DNA of 33,610 bases, from positions 1 to 33,610 of the forward strand of contig MWCO01000069.1 of assembly GCA_002070115.1 (NCBI GenBank). The letters run 5' to 3'. The DNA comes from Deltaproteobacteria bacterium ADurb.Bin207. GTDB taxonomy: Bacteria; Myxococcota_A; Polyangia; Polyangiales; Polyangiaceae. This document shows positions 17,582-26,659 of this stretch, piece by piece. How positions within the stretch are numbered: position 1 is the stretch's first letter; each line of letters begins with the position of its first letter. A program made the position numbers and the translations under genes. A model generated the notes under the pieces. That model was not told the origin of the DNA. It ran no database searches and saw only the letters and a program-made list of their open reading frames with translations.

Positions 17582-20500
17582 ATGGCCTCGAAGGCGCAAC
17601 ATCTTGAGTTTCTTGCGCATAAACACTTTATGCGAGATGTCTCTCCCTCGTTGCGCCCAGACCTTCACGCTTGCATGCGCAAACTCAGGGTCTACGACCG
17701 CGAACGCTGGCATAGCGCTGGCGTTCGCGTAAAAAAGCTAGCCGCCCTGGACCAACCCGTTTTCGAAGCCCGCCTCAACCGCGGAGATAGACTCGTTTTC
17801 ACCTTGCGTTCGGCGCAAAGCGATCGCTTCGATGGAATCCATATCGTTTTATGGTATGCAGGCCACCACGACGACGCGGTTCGGACGGCTGTCCGAAGAA
17901 TGGGAATCGGACAACGCGCTATCGATGCGCTCGTCGATGACCAACCGTGGGACGAGTCCTTGTGGGGTGGGGATAATCAAAAGCAAATTCAACTTGTTAC
18001 ACCTGATGGGGCAACGCGGCGGGACCTCCCACCCCTCGTGGAATTCTCCGAATACGAGATGGACCGTTGGGCGGAAAGCCAGATTGACCCCCTTTTGCAT
18101 CTATCGCCCGCGCAACGGGAATTGACACGCGTGGCGGAGGATAGACCGGTATTTTTACGAGGCGGGGTTGGTACCGGCAAAACCACCGTCCTTCTTTACC
18201 GAATGCTCAAACTCTTGTTGGCCGGATCCATCGAAAACCCGGTGTTCATGACCTTTTCGAAGAGCCTCGCCACCTGGTGCCGCTCGATTTTTGAACGTCT
18301 CCCCGGCGCGGAAAGGCGAAAGGTCGAGTTCACCAGCCTCAGCGGTTGGCTTCGTGCCCACTTCGGCGCAACCAGAGGCGGCAAAAGACTCTTTCGACTG
18401 GCCTGGGAAAAGGCGAAACTACCTTCGAATCCTGAGCCGGCCTGGTGGGAACTCCAACGATTGCGCGGTTCGGCCGCTTTTCAAGGCGAGCAACCCACCC
18501 GCGGCGACCAACTGCCCTCGCATGTCAGCCCCGAAATCCAAATCGCTTACGATGCTTACCGCAAGCTCTTGAACGGCGCTCCCGACGTGCTCGATCTCGC
18601 TTGGAAGGCCTACGACTACTATCGCGCCGAATCCGCACTGATGAATTTGCCCTTCGATGCCGTATTCATCGATGAGGCCCAGGACCTCACGCCCATCGAA
18701 TGGCTCGTGTGTATTCTCATGGGTAACCGTCCCAAGCTCGCGTTTTTCTGCGGGGATGAAACGCAGGACGTTCGCGATACCCGTTTTTCCTGGGAAGGGG
18801 TGGAGGCGGCATTACGCCTGGTCGGCCATCGCGCGCCGGCTTTTTCTTTCTTCCAATTGCATGAAAACCGACGGAATTCCGAGCCAATCGCCCTTGTCTT
18901 GCAGCGCCTGGCCGAACGCTTCGACCTCGGGGCAACCACACATGCAGGCTCCGAGGAAGGTCCTTCGCCTCTGGTCTGCGTGACTTCACGAAAAATCGCG
19001 GAACAGACCGCCCAGCGCGCGGGATGCCCTGTGCTTCTCGATCTGGAAGCCCGCGAAGAACGTTCCCCCAACCCTTTTTTCTGGGTTCTTGACCTCGAGC
19101 ACATCAAAGGCCTCGAGTTTCACGTCCTGCCCTTGTGGGCCCCTGCCGGCTCATGGCCTTCCTCTCCGCACCTGGCAAGAAAGCTTTTCACCGCCATCAG
19201 CCGCGCCATGCACGGTCTTGTGATTTTCACTGATCACGCAACCGCCCCCGCTTTCGAACAACTGGGAGCATCGCCCGCGGATAGCAGAACCGTCCATAAT
19301 TTTCTCGACTCATGTCGGCCGCTCATGGCTTTCGACCGCGAAGCCGTGGCCAAATGGAAGGAAATTCCATTTTCTGAAGCAAGATCCTGGGTTCAGGACG
19401 GCCTCGGTTCCTGGGCCGACTTTCGTCTGTCGTTGAGTCATTGGGCTTCCGAGGTCCCTTTTTCCACCGCTCGCCTCTGGGTTGAAAACGGCCTTTGCTC
19501 CTGGGCGATCTTTCATGAACAACTGATGGAATGGACCGATGAAGTCAGTCCCGCGTTGGCCGCCGACTGGGTTCGCAACGGTTTGCTCTTGCGTCGGGAT
19601 TTCGCTCATCGGGCGCAACAATGGGTATGGGCCGCTCGATTCGACGACGCCGTCGCGTGGGTCGACGCCGGATTGCTTGGATGGGAGGATTTTCAGCCTC
19701 GTCTTGCCGAGTGGACGGATCGAGCCACTTTGCCTTTGGCCTGTGCGTGGGTATCCGCTAAGGCCTGCCGATGGATCGACTTGCAACGACACCTGCCGAA
19801 CTGGTCCGAGCAGGCCACGCTATGGCAGGCGAGGGCATGGGTGGAAGAGGAGGCTATCAGTTGGAAATCATTCGAGAATATGTTGTCTCGATGGTTCTCC
19901 GAGGTGGATGTGGACTTGGCTTCCCTCTGGGTTCGACAAGGCTATTGCACCTGGGAATCCCTGCGTCATCGATTGCCTTCCTGGCGCGATACGGTTGGAT
20001 ATTCCGATGCTCGAACGTGGCAGGAACAAGGCTTGATCGACTGGTCTGCGCTCGCGCACCGGCTTGCTTTCTGGATGGCCGAGGCATCTTACGAGCATGC
20101 GTGTCGGTGGGTGGAAGCTGGTTGGTGCTCCTGGAAAGATGCGGGAAAGCGAGTGGAGGTGTGGCTGCCGGAAGCTTCCGCGGAACAGGCGATAGCCTGG
20201 CTTAAGGCCCGCCAATGTGATGCCTCTCAGGCTTGGCGTCAATGCACGCGCTGGCGTTCGTCGTTGACCTTTTCTCAGGCTTCGGCGCTAGTCGAAGCGG
20301 GAGCCTGTTCTTGGCATGGCCTGGCCCCGCGCCTGGGTGAATGGACGGAGCTTGTGACGTTTTTGCAGGCATGCACGTGGGTGGGGGAGGAGCTATGCAT
20401 GTGGACGGACTTCGAAAACCGGATTGCCCAGTGGACTCCTGAAGCAACGCGGGAGCTGGCCACCGAATGGGTTCGGTTGAATTTATGTTCTTGGGAAGCC

Positions 20501-20710
20501 TTCGCGGACCGGATCGCTTCGTGGAAGCCAGGAGCGTCTCTTGAGCAAGCAACAGGGTGGGTCGACGCCGGGCTGGCGACCTGGAAAGACTTCGAACTCA
20601 ATCTGCCGAGGTGGTCTGAATCCGCTGAACCCTGGCGGGTGGAACAATGGCGCGAACAGGGGCTGGTGTCGAAACAACTAGCGAAAGCCGCCCGAAAACG
20701 CCGTCGCTGA
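17582..20710 (+). CDS. UvrD-like SF1 helicase with N-terminal RelE-like domain and 14 x 30-aa Trp repeats
   Basis: A 1042-residue protein with three parts. Residues about 40-110 (LDQPVFEARLNRGDRLVFTL, HIVLWYAGHHDDAV) look like the RelE/ParE-fold domain found at the front of some UvrD-like proteins. Residues about 170-560 are a complete SF1A motor: Q-motif LSPAQRELTR, Walker A GGVGTGKTT (about 193-201), Ia FMTFSKSLA, Walker B FIDEAQDLTP, motif III FFCGDETQD, motif IV HENRRNSEP, motif V KGLEF and motif VI TAISRA. From residue 594 there are fourteen back-to-back units of exactly 30 residues, to residue 1013, then a half unit and a basic tail (ARKRRR). The motor implies ATP-driven translocation on DNA or RNA. 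The role of the repeats is unknown. Confidence 0.88.
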   Translation: MASKAQHLEFLAHKHFMRDVSPSLRPDLHACMRKLRVYDRERWHSAGVRVKKLAALDQPVFEARLNRGDRLVFTLRSAQSDRFDGIHIVLWYAGHHDDAVRTAVRRMGIGQRAIDALVDDQPWDESLWGGDNQKQIQLVTPDGATRRDLPPLVEFSEYEMDRWAESQIDPLLHLSPAQRELTRVAEDRPVFLRGGVGTGKTTVLLYRMLKLLLAGSIENPVFMTFSKSLATWCRSIFERLPGAERRKVEFTSLSGWLRAHFGATRGGKRLFRLAWEKAKLPSNPEPAWWELQRLRGSAAFQGEQPTRGDQLPSHVSPEIQIAYDAYRKLLNGAPDVLDLAWKAYDYYRAESALMNLPFDAVFIDEAQDLTPIEWLVCILMGNRPKLAFFCGDETQDVRDTRFSWEGVEAALRLVGHRAPAFSFFQLHENRRNSEPIALVLQRLAERFDLGATTHAGSEEGPSPLVCVTSRKIAEQTAQRAGCPVLLDLEAREERSPNPFFWVLDLEHIKGLEFHVLPLWAPAGSWPSSPHLARKLFTAISRAMHGLVIFTDHATAPAFEQLGASPADSRTVHNFLDSCRPLMAFDREAVAKWKEIPFSEARSWVQDGLGSWADFRLSLSHWASEVPFSTARLWVENGLCSWAIFHEQLMEWTDEVSPALAADWVRNGLLLRRDFAHRAQQWVWAARFDDAVAWVDAGLLGWEDFQPRLAEWTDRATLPLACAWVSAKACRWIDLQRHLPNWSEQATLWQARAWVEEEAISWKSFENMLSRWFSEVDVDLASLWVRQGYCTWESLRHRLPSWRDTVGYSDARTWQEQGLIDWSALAHRLAFWMAEASYEHACRWVEAGWCSWKDAGKRVEVWLPEASAEQAIAWLKARQCDASQAWRQCTRWRSSLTFSQASALVEAGACSWHGLAPRLGEWTELVTFLQACTWVGEELCMWTDFENRIAQWTPEATRELATEWVRLNLCSWEAFADRIASWKPGASLEQATGWVDAGLATWKDFELNLPRWSESAEPWRVEQWREQGLVSKQLAKAARKRRR
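19361..20620 (+). repeat. fourteen 90-bp (30-residue) in-frame repeats
   Basis: Direct alignment of the translation gives 14 units of exactly 30 residues with no insertion or deletion. Ala at position 7 and Trp at position 28 occur in all 14 units; Trp at position 10 in 13; Trp at position 18 in 12. Gly-Leu at 14-15, a Ser before Trp18, Asp-Phe at 20-21 and Leu at 25 recur often. The DNA units are strongly diverged from each other, so the array is old and held under selection rather than a recent expansion. Each unit likely forms a helical hairpin. Confidence 0.9.
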
Positions 20711-20719
20711 ACCTTTTCT

Positions 20720-20945
20720 CCCACCCTTGCCCTCCTCCCCCTTTTTTTCCCCCCACCCTTGCCCTCCCCCCCGAATCGGGGTGGAGGGGAATAGAGACAG
20801 AGGTTAATAATTTAGCTAAAATATTTTGAAACTAGAAACTAGGAATACGAATTAGATGTTCTGTCACCCTTCTGCCCACACTGTGGGGGGAAGGGCCAGG
20901 GATGGGGGGCACACCGTGTGGGGGGAAGGGAGGGGATGGGGGGGC
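20720..20945. repeat. G/C-rich inverted repeat cluster
   Basis: CCCACCCTTGCCCTCC occurs twice (20720-20735 and 20752-20767). The second copy runs into a dyad around CCCCGAATCGGGG. Further on, two G-rich units on the plus strand (each about GTGGGGGGAAGGG then AGGG and ATGGGGGG; 20882-20910 and 20917-20945) resemble the reverse complement of the first unit. The layout fits REP-like intergenic elements that form imperfect hairpins. Confidence 0.5.
20830..20857. repeat. degenerate heptad repeat (AACTAGN)
   Basis: Units AACTAGA and AACTAGG are followed by degenerate AATACGA and ATTAGAT. This is the same heptad as at 16447-16474. Confidence 0.5.
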
Positions 20946-21053
20946 GGAAACAACGCCGCGGATAGGGCCCACACCAACGCCGAAAGACACAACCCGTCAC
21001 CGCCGTGTCGCCTCCCCTTGCATCGCCGCTGCCACAATGCTCTAACCCCCCTC

Positions 21054-22565
21054 ATGACAAGCAAAATCGCATTGTTCTGGCCCGGCGATGGTCGTCCCAT
21101 TCCCAACGAATTGGCTCGTCCGAGCATGCAACGAGCCACCGAGCAGCTCGAACGCGCCTTGCGCAAGCTTGGCAAAGAGCCCTATCTCATCGAGGGATTC
21201 CTGTCCAAACCCCACGAATCCATCGAGAAACTCGGGCCTGTCCACGATCCCATGATCGGCGTTTGCGTCCATTGGATTTACGGCCCGCATACCACCGATG
21301 GCGTCGTCGGAAAGGACAATCCACTTCTTCTCGCGAGCAACTTCTCGGGTCAATGGCCAGGATTGGTGGGCCTTCTCAATACCGCTGCCTGTCTAGAAAT
21401 GCTTGGACGACCCTATTCCCGCGTCTGGACGGATGCCGACGATTGGAGTCGCGATGACGTTTTCATGAGTCGTCTGGATGCCTGGTGTTCGACAGGACGC
21501 ATTTCCTATGAAGAACAAGGTTTTTCCTACCATGCGGTGATTTCTTCCGAGGCATCGCGGCTGGCGAAACGAGTTGCCGAGCAAATCCGCGCTCGAAGGG
21601 TGCTCGTCATGATGCTCGGAGATACGTCGATGGGCATGATCAACGGTTACTTTGGCCCGCGAACCCTCGTGAACCATGGGTTTTCGGAACATAAAATCGA
21701 TCAGGCCTGGATTGTCGACCGCGGTCGCGCGGTGGATAGCCGACGCATCGACGACGCATTTTCGTTTGTTCTGGACCGCGGCGTGACCTTTCATTGGCGG
21801 GAAAAAGGAGCCGAGGATTTCGACGAAGCTGCGACGAAAGAGCAGATTCGGGACTACCTTTCGGTGCTCGACCTCGTGCGGGAATACAAGGCCGATTGTG
21901 TGGGATGGCAGTACCAATTGGGATTGCTGCCGTTGCGCCCGCCTTCGGACTTCGCGGAAGGCCTGCTCAATTCTGTCTGCCGGCCGGAATCCAATGGAGA
22001 TACAATAGTTTGCGCTACCGAGGCCGACCAGGGGAACGTCGTGCCGATGGAGTTGATGAAGCGCTTATTGAAAGCCAAAGGCCTGCATCAGGCCGTCATG
22101 TTCCACGACGTTCGCTGGGGAGGGGAGCACGACGGACGCTTCGTCTGGGTGCTGTTGAACTCCGGGTCGACGGGCGCCTATGCGTTCAACCACGACCCGG
22201 ATACGTTGCGCGGTGTGCATTCCTATCGCCAGCCCTCGCTGTATTTCCCCCATGCGGGTGGGACTTTCACGGGCGAGAGTATGCCAGGAGCCATCACGTG
22301 GGCACGAGCTTTCGTGCGTGGTGAACAGACCTGGATGGATGTAGGAAGGGGCGAAGTGCTGGCCTTGCCTGAGCAAACGAAGGAAGCCTGGTGGCAAGGG
22401 ACCAACCGGGAATGGCCTTTCATGGCCGCGGATCTCGGCATGTCTCGGGATGCCCTGATGGCCCACTATATGTCCAACCATATTGCGGTGGCCTACGGCG
22501 ACGTGTTCGAAGAGATGGTTGCGTTGTCGCAAGAGCTTGGATTTCGGGTTCGTGTCTGGGGTTGA
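21054..22565 (+). CDS. FucI-like sugar isomerase
   Basis: A 503-residue cytosolic protein of the L-fucose/L-arabinose isomerase-like superfamily, which interconverts aldoses and ketoses at a divalent-metal site. Visible matches are IALFWPGDGRPIPNE at the start, ASNFSGQWPGLVGLLN, RVLVMMLGDTSMGM, ATEADQGNVVPMELM (metal-ligand glutamate and aspartate region), MFHDVRWGGEHDG and a C-terminal SNHIAVAYGD histidine. These are placed as in FucI-type enzymes, but the protein is shorter than E. coli FucI, and the sugar is not certain. The start at 21054 is chosen because the upstream 66 codons are low-complexity. The kinase gene follows after 21 bases, so the product is probably its substrate. Confidence 0.78.
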   Translation: MTSKIALFWPGDGRPIPNELARPSMQRATEQLERALRKLGKEPYLIEGFLSKPHESIEKLGPVHDPMIGVCVHWIYGPHTTDGVVGKDNPLLLASNFSGQWPGLVGLLNTAACLEMLGRPYSRVWTDADDWSRDDVFMSRLDAWCSTGRISYEEQGFSYHAVISSEASRLAKRVAEQIRARRVLVMMLGDTSMGMINGYFGPRTLVNHGFSEHKIDQAWIVDRGRAVDSRRIDDAFSFVLDRGVTFHWREKGAEDFDEAATKEQIRDYLSVLDLVREYKADCVGWQYQLGLLPLRPPSDFAEGLLNSVCRPESNGDTIVCATEADQGNVVPMELMKRLLKAKGLHQAVMFHDVRWGGEHDGRFVWVLLNSGSTGAYAFNHDPDTLRGVHSYRQPSLYFPHAGGTFTGESMPGAITWARAFVRGEQTWMDVGRGEVLALPEQTKEAWWQGTNREWPFMAADLGMSRDALMAHYMSNHIAVAYGDVFEEMVALSQELGFRVRVWG

Positions 22566-22586
22566 GGCTTCCGAGGAGAACACACC

Positions 22587-24251
22587 ATGGGCGAACGAGC
22601 GTTTGTCGGCGTCGATGTGGGAACAGCGAGTGTGCGGGCCGGAGTCGTGGATCGAAATGGCCGCATGCTCGGTGTGGGGGTCGAGGCGATTACCGTATCC
22701 CGGCCTTCGGAGGACTTCGTGGAGCAATCCTCCGAGGAAATATGGCGTGCGTGCGGGCTTGCGATTCGTAAAGCGTTGCAGGAAGCTGGCGTGGAGCCGG
22801 GCGCCATCGCGGGCCTTGGCTTCGATGCCACGTGCTCCCTGGTGGTCGTCGATGCGCAGGGGCGTCCTTTGAGCGTGAATTCCGATGAAGCCGCCGAGCG
22901 AAACGTGGTGGTGTGGATGGATCATCGGGCGACGGAGCAAGCCTCGCGGATCAATGCCACGAAACACGAGGTGTTGCGTTATGTCGGTGGCGGGGTATCT
23001 CCGGAAATGCAGACTCCCAAACTGCTGTGGATCAAGGAGAACTTGCCGGAAACGTGGGGCCGTGCCGCCCGGTTTTACGATCTACCGGACTATCTCGTGG
23101 TCCGCGCCACCGGTGTGGACGTGCGTTCGGAATGCACCACGACGTGCAAGTGGACCTACCTTGCGCATGAAAACCGCTGGGATGAAGGATTTTTTCAGCA
23201 GGTGGGGCTCGGCGACCTGGCCGCCGACGGTTTTGAAAAAATCGGTTCAAAAGTGGCACCCGTGGGGAGTCGCGCGGGCGAGTTGACGGAGCTGTCGGCC
23301 CGGGAACTGGGGCTGGTGGCCGGCACCGCCGTGGCGGTCGCTCTCATCGATGCCCACGCGGGCGGGGTGGGAGTTCTTGGTTTTCCTAATGAAAACGGTG
23401 ACTTGAGTGCTGATCTGTTGGAGCAACGTCTGGCGCTGATCGGCGGAACCTCGACGTGCCACATGGTGGTATCGAAGGAACCGCGTTTCGTGCCCGGCGT
23501 GTGGGGCCCTTACTTTTCTGCCATGGTGCCAGGCCTATGGCTGAGTGAAGGGGGGCAATCAGCTACCGGTGCGCTCATCGACCATACGATTCAGACCCAT
23601 TGTCGCGGGCGGGAGTGCATGGAACGCGCGAAAAATGAAGGAATATCCGTGTATTCCTTGCTCAATGGGCTCTTGGAGACGATGAGCGGAGCTTATCCTT
23701 TCCCCGCCGCGCTGACCCATGAACTGCATGTATTGCCCGACCACCACGGCAATCGCTCGCCTTGGGCCGACGCCTCCTTGCGCGGGATGGTGAGTGGGTT
23801 GCGATTGACCGACAGCTTGGAGAGCTTGGCGTTGCTTTATCTGGCGACGATCCAGGCGCTTGCTCACGGTACGAAACATATTTTGGATGTGATGAATGCC
23901 CATGGTCATCGGATAACGACGCTGGTAGCCACCGGCGGGGATTCGAAAAATCCCTTGTTTTTACGCGAACATGCGGATGTGACGGGCATGCGGATCGTCT
24001 TGCCCCGCGAAAGGGAGGCGGTACTTTTGGGCTCGGCGATGCTAGGAGCCGTGGCGTCGTCGCATTTTCCCTCCTTGCTCGAAGCGATGCGAAAAATGGG
24101 GGGAGTCGAGCGAGAGATCGTTCCTGCGGGCGGCGCCCTGGCGCGCTACCATGAGGCGAAACACCGCGTATTTTTGAGGATGTACGAGGATCAGAGGGCG
24201 TACCGGGAGGCCATGGCCCAGGCCGCCTTCGCGTTGGGATCCACGGGATAG
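22587..24251 (+). CDS. FGGY-family pentulose kinase (ribulokinase-like)
   Basis: A 554-residue ATP-dependent ketose kinase. The N-terminal phosphate motif is VGVDVGTASVRAGVVD; the family's GFDATCSLV and VVWMDHRATEQA follow, then TPKLLWIKENLPETW, SECTTTCKWTYL, LIGGTSTCHM and, near the C-terminus, VATGGDSKNPLFLREHADVTG, the FGGY_C signature. The WMDHRA and CKW motifs are typical of D-ribulose/L-ribulose-type kinases. A strong ribosome-binding site (GAGGAG, 22573-22578) sits 8 bases upstream. It lies 21 bases after the isomerase gene, so together they convert an aldose to a ketose phosphate. The precise sugar is not settled by sequence. Confidence 0.9.
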   Translation: MGERAFVGVDVGTASVRAGVVDRNGRMLGVGVEAITVSRPSEDFVEQSSEEIWRACGLAIRKALQEAGVEPGAIAGLGFDATCSLVVVDAQGRPLSVNSDEAAERNVVVWMDHRATEQASRINATKHEVLRYVGGGVSPEMQTPKLLWIKENLPETWGRAARFYDLPDYLVVRATGVDVRSECTTTCKWTYLAHENRWDEGFFQQVGLGDLAADGFEKIGSKVAPVGSRAGELTELSARELGLVAGTAVAVALIDAHAGGVGVLGFPNENGDLSADLLEQRLALIGGTSTCHMVVSKEPRFVPGVWGPYFSAMVPGLWLSEGGQSATGALIDHTIQTHCRGRECMERAKNEGISVYSLLNGLLETMSGAYPFPAALTHELHVLPDHHGNRSPWADASLRGMVSGLRLTDSLESLALLYLATIQALAHGTKHILDVMNAHGHRITTLVATGGDSKNPLFLREHADVTGMRIVLPREREAVLLGSAMLGAVASSHFPSLLEAMRKMGGVEREIVPAGGALARYHEAKHRVFLRMYEDQRAYREAMAQAAFALGSTG

Positions 24252-24339
24252 CGTGGAAGTGGGTGTTGACTCTATCGTTTCCATGGATTGTCATCGTTGT
24301 CACCCCAGAGGCGGTGGCACGGGGTCGTGAGGGAAGAGC

Positions 24340-25311
24340 ATGATTCATCGACGGTCGTTTTTGGTGGGTTTTGGAGCGTTGGGGGTCCTTGGTTCTTGTA
24401 AAAAGCAAGGGCAGGCGGCGATGCCTCGGGTGGCGGTGATCCCGAAAGGCACGACCCATGAGTTTTGGAAGACCGTGCATGCGGGGGTCAAGCAAGCGGC
24501 GCAAGAGGAGGGGATCGACGCGGTATGGAAAGGGCCGCTCAAGGAAGATGATCTGAAAGCGCAGATAGAATTGGTGCAGAGTTTCGTGGCGCAGAGGGTA
24601 GCGGCGATCGTGCTGGCGCCATTGAGCGATAAGGCGTTGTTGGGTCCGGTCAAGGCGGCGAAGTCGTCAGGGATTCCGGTGGTGATTTTCGACTCGGCGC
24701 TGCAAGGCGAGGAGCATGATGCGCTGGTGGCGACGGACAACCTGGCGGCGGGCCGGCTTGCGGCGGAGGAAATGCAGAAGGTATTGGGCGGCAAGGGGAA
24801 GGTCGTGGTGCTGCGATACCTGGAGGGTTCCGCGAGCACGATGGAGCGGGAAAAGGGATTTCTTGATACAATTCGCAAAGTTACGGGAATCGAGGTGGTG
24901 AGCGACAACCAATACGGGGGAGCCACCACAGAGAGTGCCTTTTCGACCAGTGAGACGCTGCTTTCGGCGCGTCAGGCGGCCACGGGCGGGGTGGATGGCA
25001 TCTTTGCTCCGAATGAATCCACAACGTTTGGCATGCTCTTGGCCCTGCGCAAGGCGAATCTCGCGGGAAAAATCAAGTTCATCGGCTTCGATGCGTCGGA
25101 CAAGCTCGTGGAGGGGGTGAGGCAAGGTCATTTGCATGCCCTCGTTCTCCAAAACCCAAGGAAAATCGGCTATATGGCTCTGAAGCGGGCGGCTCAGCTC
25201 CTGCGCAAGGAACCGGTGGAGCGACGATTTGACACTGGGGCGCAGCTCGTGACGCGCGACAATCTGGATGACGATGGGGTTCGGGAGCTGCTTCGCGCTC
25301 CGGAGCCGTGA
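24340..25311 (+). CDS. sugar ABC transporter substrate-binding lipoprotein
   Basis: A 323-residue type-I periplasmic-binding protein (RbsB/LacI-like fold). The N-terminus HRRSFLVGFGALGVLGSC combines a twin-arginine-like start with a lipobox (LGSC), so it may be exported folded and lipidated. The core has VIPKGTTHEFW, IELVQSFVAQRVAAIVLAP, IPVVIFDS, LVATDNLAAGRLAAEEM and IKFIGFDASDKLVEGV. It follows the kinase by 88 bp and fits a sugar uptake role, but no permease or ATPase gene is in the window. Partner genes are elsewhere or it acts as a sensor. Confidence 0.9.
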   Translation: MIHRRSFLVGFGALGVLGSCKKQGQAAMPRVAVIPKGTTHEFWKTVHAGVKQAAQEEGIDAVWKGPLKEDDLKAQIELVQSFVAQRVAAIVLAPLSDKALLGPVKAAKSSGIPVVIFDSALQGEEHDALVATDNLAAGRLAAEEMQKVLGGKGKVVVLRYLEGSASTMEREKGFLDTIRKVTGIEVVSDNQYGGATTESAFSTSETLLSARQAATGGVDGIFAPNESTTFGMLLALRKANLAGKIKFIGFDASDKLVEGVRQGHLHALVLQNPRKIGYMALKRAAQLLRKEPVERRFDTGAQLVTRDNLDDDGVRELLRAPEP

Positions 25312-25354
25312 GGCATCCAGCTCAGCGATTACGCTTGCGATGGCGGAGGTTTTT

Positions 25355-26476
25355 ATGGCTGTTCGACGAAACAATTTCGTGATTGCGGGGCTTGGCAGTA
25401 GCGGCACGCTTTTTCTGGCGCAGCGCATGAACCAAAGCCAAATATGGCAAGTGGTTCATACGGGCGTCCGCCATCGGGTGGACCTGGATGAGGCATCGTC
25501 GAAGCCGGAGCATTCGATCCCGATGACGTTGCCGTCGTTGTCCGAGGCGCAGGCGGGTTACGATGCGCATCCTCGAAATTTCGGCGATATCAACGGGGTG
25601 ATGTTATTTCACTTGCTGGAGCTTCAGGTAGGGCGCAAAGCGGTGATCATCCGCAATCCTCGGGACACGCTCTTGTCGTGGTATTGTCATGCGAAGGGCG
25701 CGCTTCCGGGCGCGTTTTTTCCTATCTATGCGAGCGGATACTTCGCCTTGGAGGAGTGTCTTACGGCGGGATTGCCTTGCATTCGCTTCGAGCGAATGGT
25801 GCGCGATGCCGATTATTTACGAAGAGTTTTCAGGTATTTTGGAATTCTGGACGTCACACCGACTCCTGCCACGCTCGGCAGCAAGATCAACTCGAAACGT
25901 TCGGTGTTTTGCCCCTCTTATGAAGCCATCGATCGCGTGACCCGGGAGCGGTTCGATCGCGCGGTGGGAGGCTTCGCTTCCAAGTATTATGGGGATGGTC
26001 CCTTGCTTCACGACGATGATTTCAAGGGTGTGGGCGAGCAGGGATTGGGTGATCCTGACGGGCCCGAGGTGGAGGAGAGCGTTTTCGCAAAGCAGGACCT
26101 TAACCCGGGTTCGTCTTTTGAAAAGCCTGATTCGCTTGCTACCGAAGCGCTGACGCGTCTGGCATCTCGTTTGACATTGAATCCACCGGGCGCAACCGGG
26201 GCAGAGCCACGCCTTGTTCACGCCCAGGTTTTCGAGGATCGGCTGGTGTTGCACATTTCGTCGGATGCGCAGGAAAGCGATCGAATCGTGATCGAACGTC
26301 GGAAAGATGGGGTGCCCTATTATCTCCGCACGCGTTACTTACACTTGAGTTACGTTGGATCGACATCGTCTTCGGGATTACAGGCAACGTTTGATGTGCT
26401 TGTCCGACAACTTGGGGATACGCGTTTCGAGCAGCTTATGGTTGAAGTGGAGCCGTCGGGCCCGCACGGGGGGTGA
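25355..26476 (+). CDS. sulfotransferase-like protein
   Basis: A 373-residue protein whose first 200 residues show the sulfotransferase PAPS-binding features: an N-terminal 5'-phosphosulfate loop (FVIAGLGSSGTLFLAQRM) and a 3'-phosphate strand-loop-helix (KAVIIRNPRDTLLSWY). The remaining residues (to the DLNPGSSFEKPDS linker and a final beta-rich segment) are not recognised and could be a separate domain. The start at 25355 is supported by GGAGG just upstream (25345-25349). It follows the sugar-binding gene by 43 bp. Whether it belongs with the sugar genes is uncertain. Confidence 0.72.
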   Translation: MAVRRNNFVIAGLGSSGTLFLAQRMNQSQIWQVVHTGVRHRVDLDEASSKPEHSIPMTLPSLSEAQAGYDAHPRNFGDINGVMLFHLLELQVGRKAVIIRNPRDTLLSWYCHAKGALPGAFFPIYASGYFALEECLTAGLPCIRFERMVRDADYLRRVFRYFGILDVTPTPATLGSKINSKRSVFCPSYEAIDRVTRERFDRAVGGFASKYYGDGPLLHDDDFKGVGEQGLGDPDGPEVEESVFAKQDLNPGSSFEKPDSLATEALTRLASRLTLNPPGATGAEPRLVHAQVFEDRLVLHISSDAQESDRIVIERRKDGVPYYLRTRYLHLSYVGSTSSSGLQATFDVLVRQLGDTRFEQLMVEVEPSGPHGG

Positions 26477-26659
26477 GGGGCGGCCAGGGCTAGTTGGCTC
26501 GAAACGTGCTTCCGTGGTGCGGGTGTGTCCATGAGGATCCATGGCAAGGATGCTGGGGAACCAGCTTTTTCACGAATCCAGGTGAGCCATCGCGTGATGA
26601 GGCAAGAAATGGTTCGTAGCCGTTTTTCCTTTGGCTTTTGTGGTACAACCTCGTTTGCG

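Larger units (their letters stand above)
20711..21053. other. repeat-rich intergenic region
   Basis: This 343-bp gap contains a C-rich/G-rich repeat cluster and a degenerate heptad array. I see no gene. The open frame that extends the isomerase upstream to 20856 encodes only low-complexity sequence, and homology starts at 21054. Confidence 0.5.

Noticed and set aside
23662..24504. 280-residue minus-strand frame
   Set aside because: Antisense to the FGGY kinase and sugar-binding protein; Arg/Pro/Ser-rich and without family motifs.
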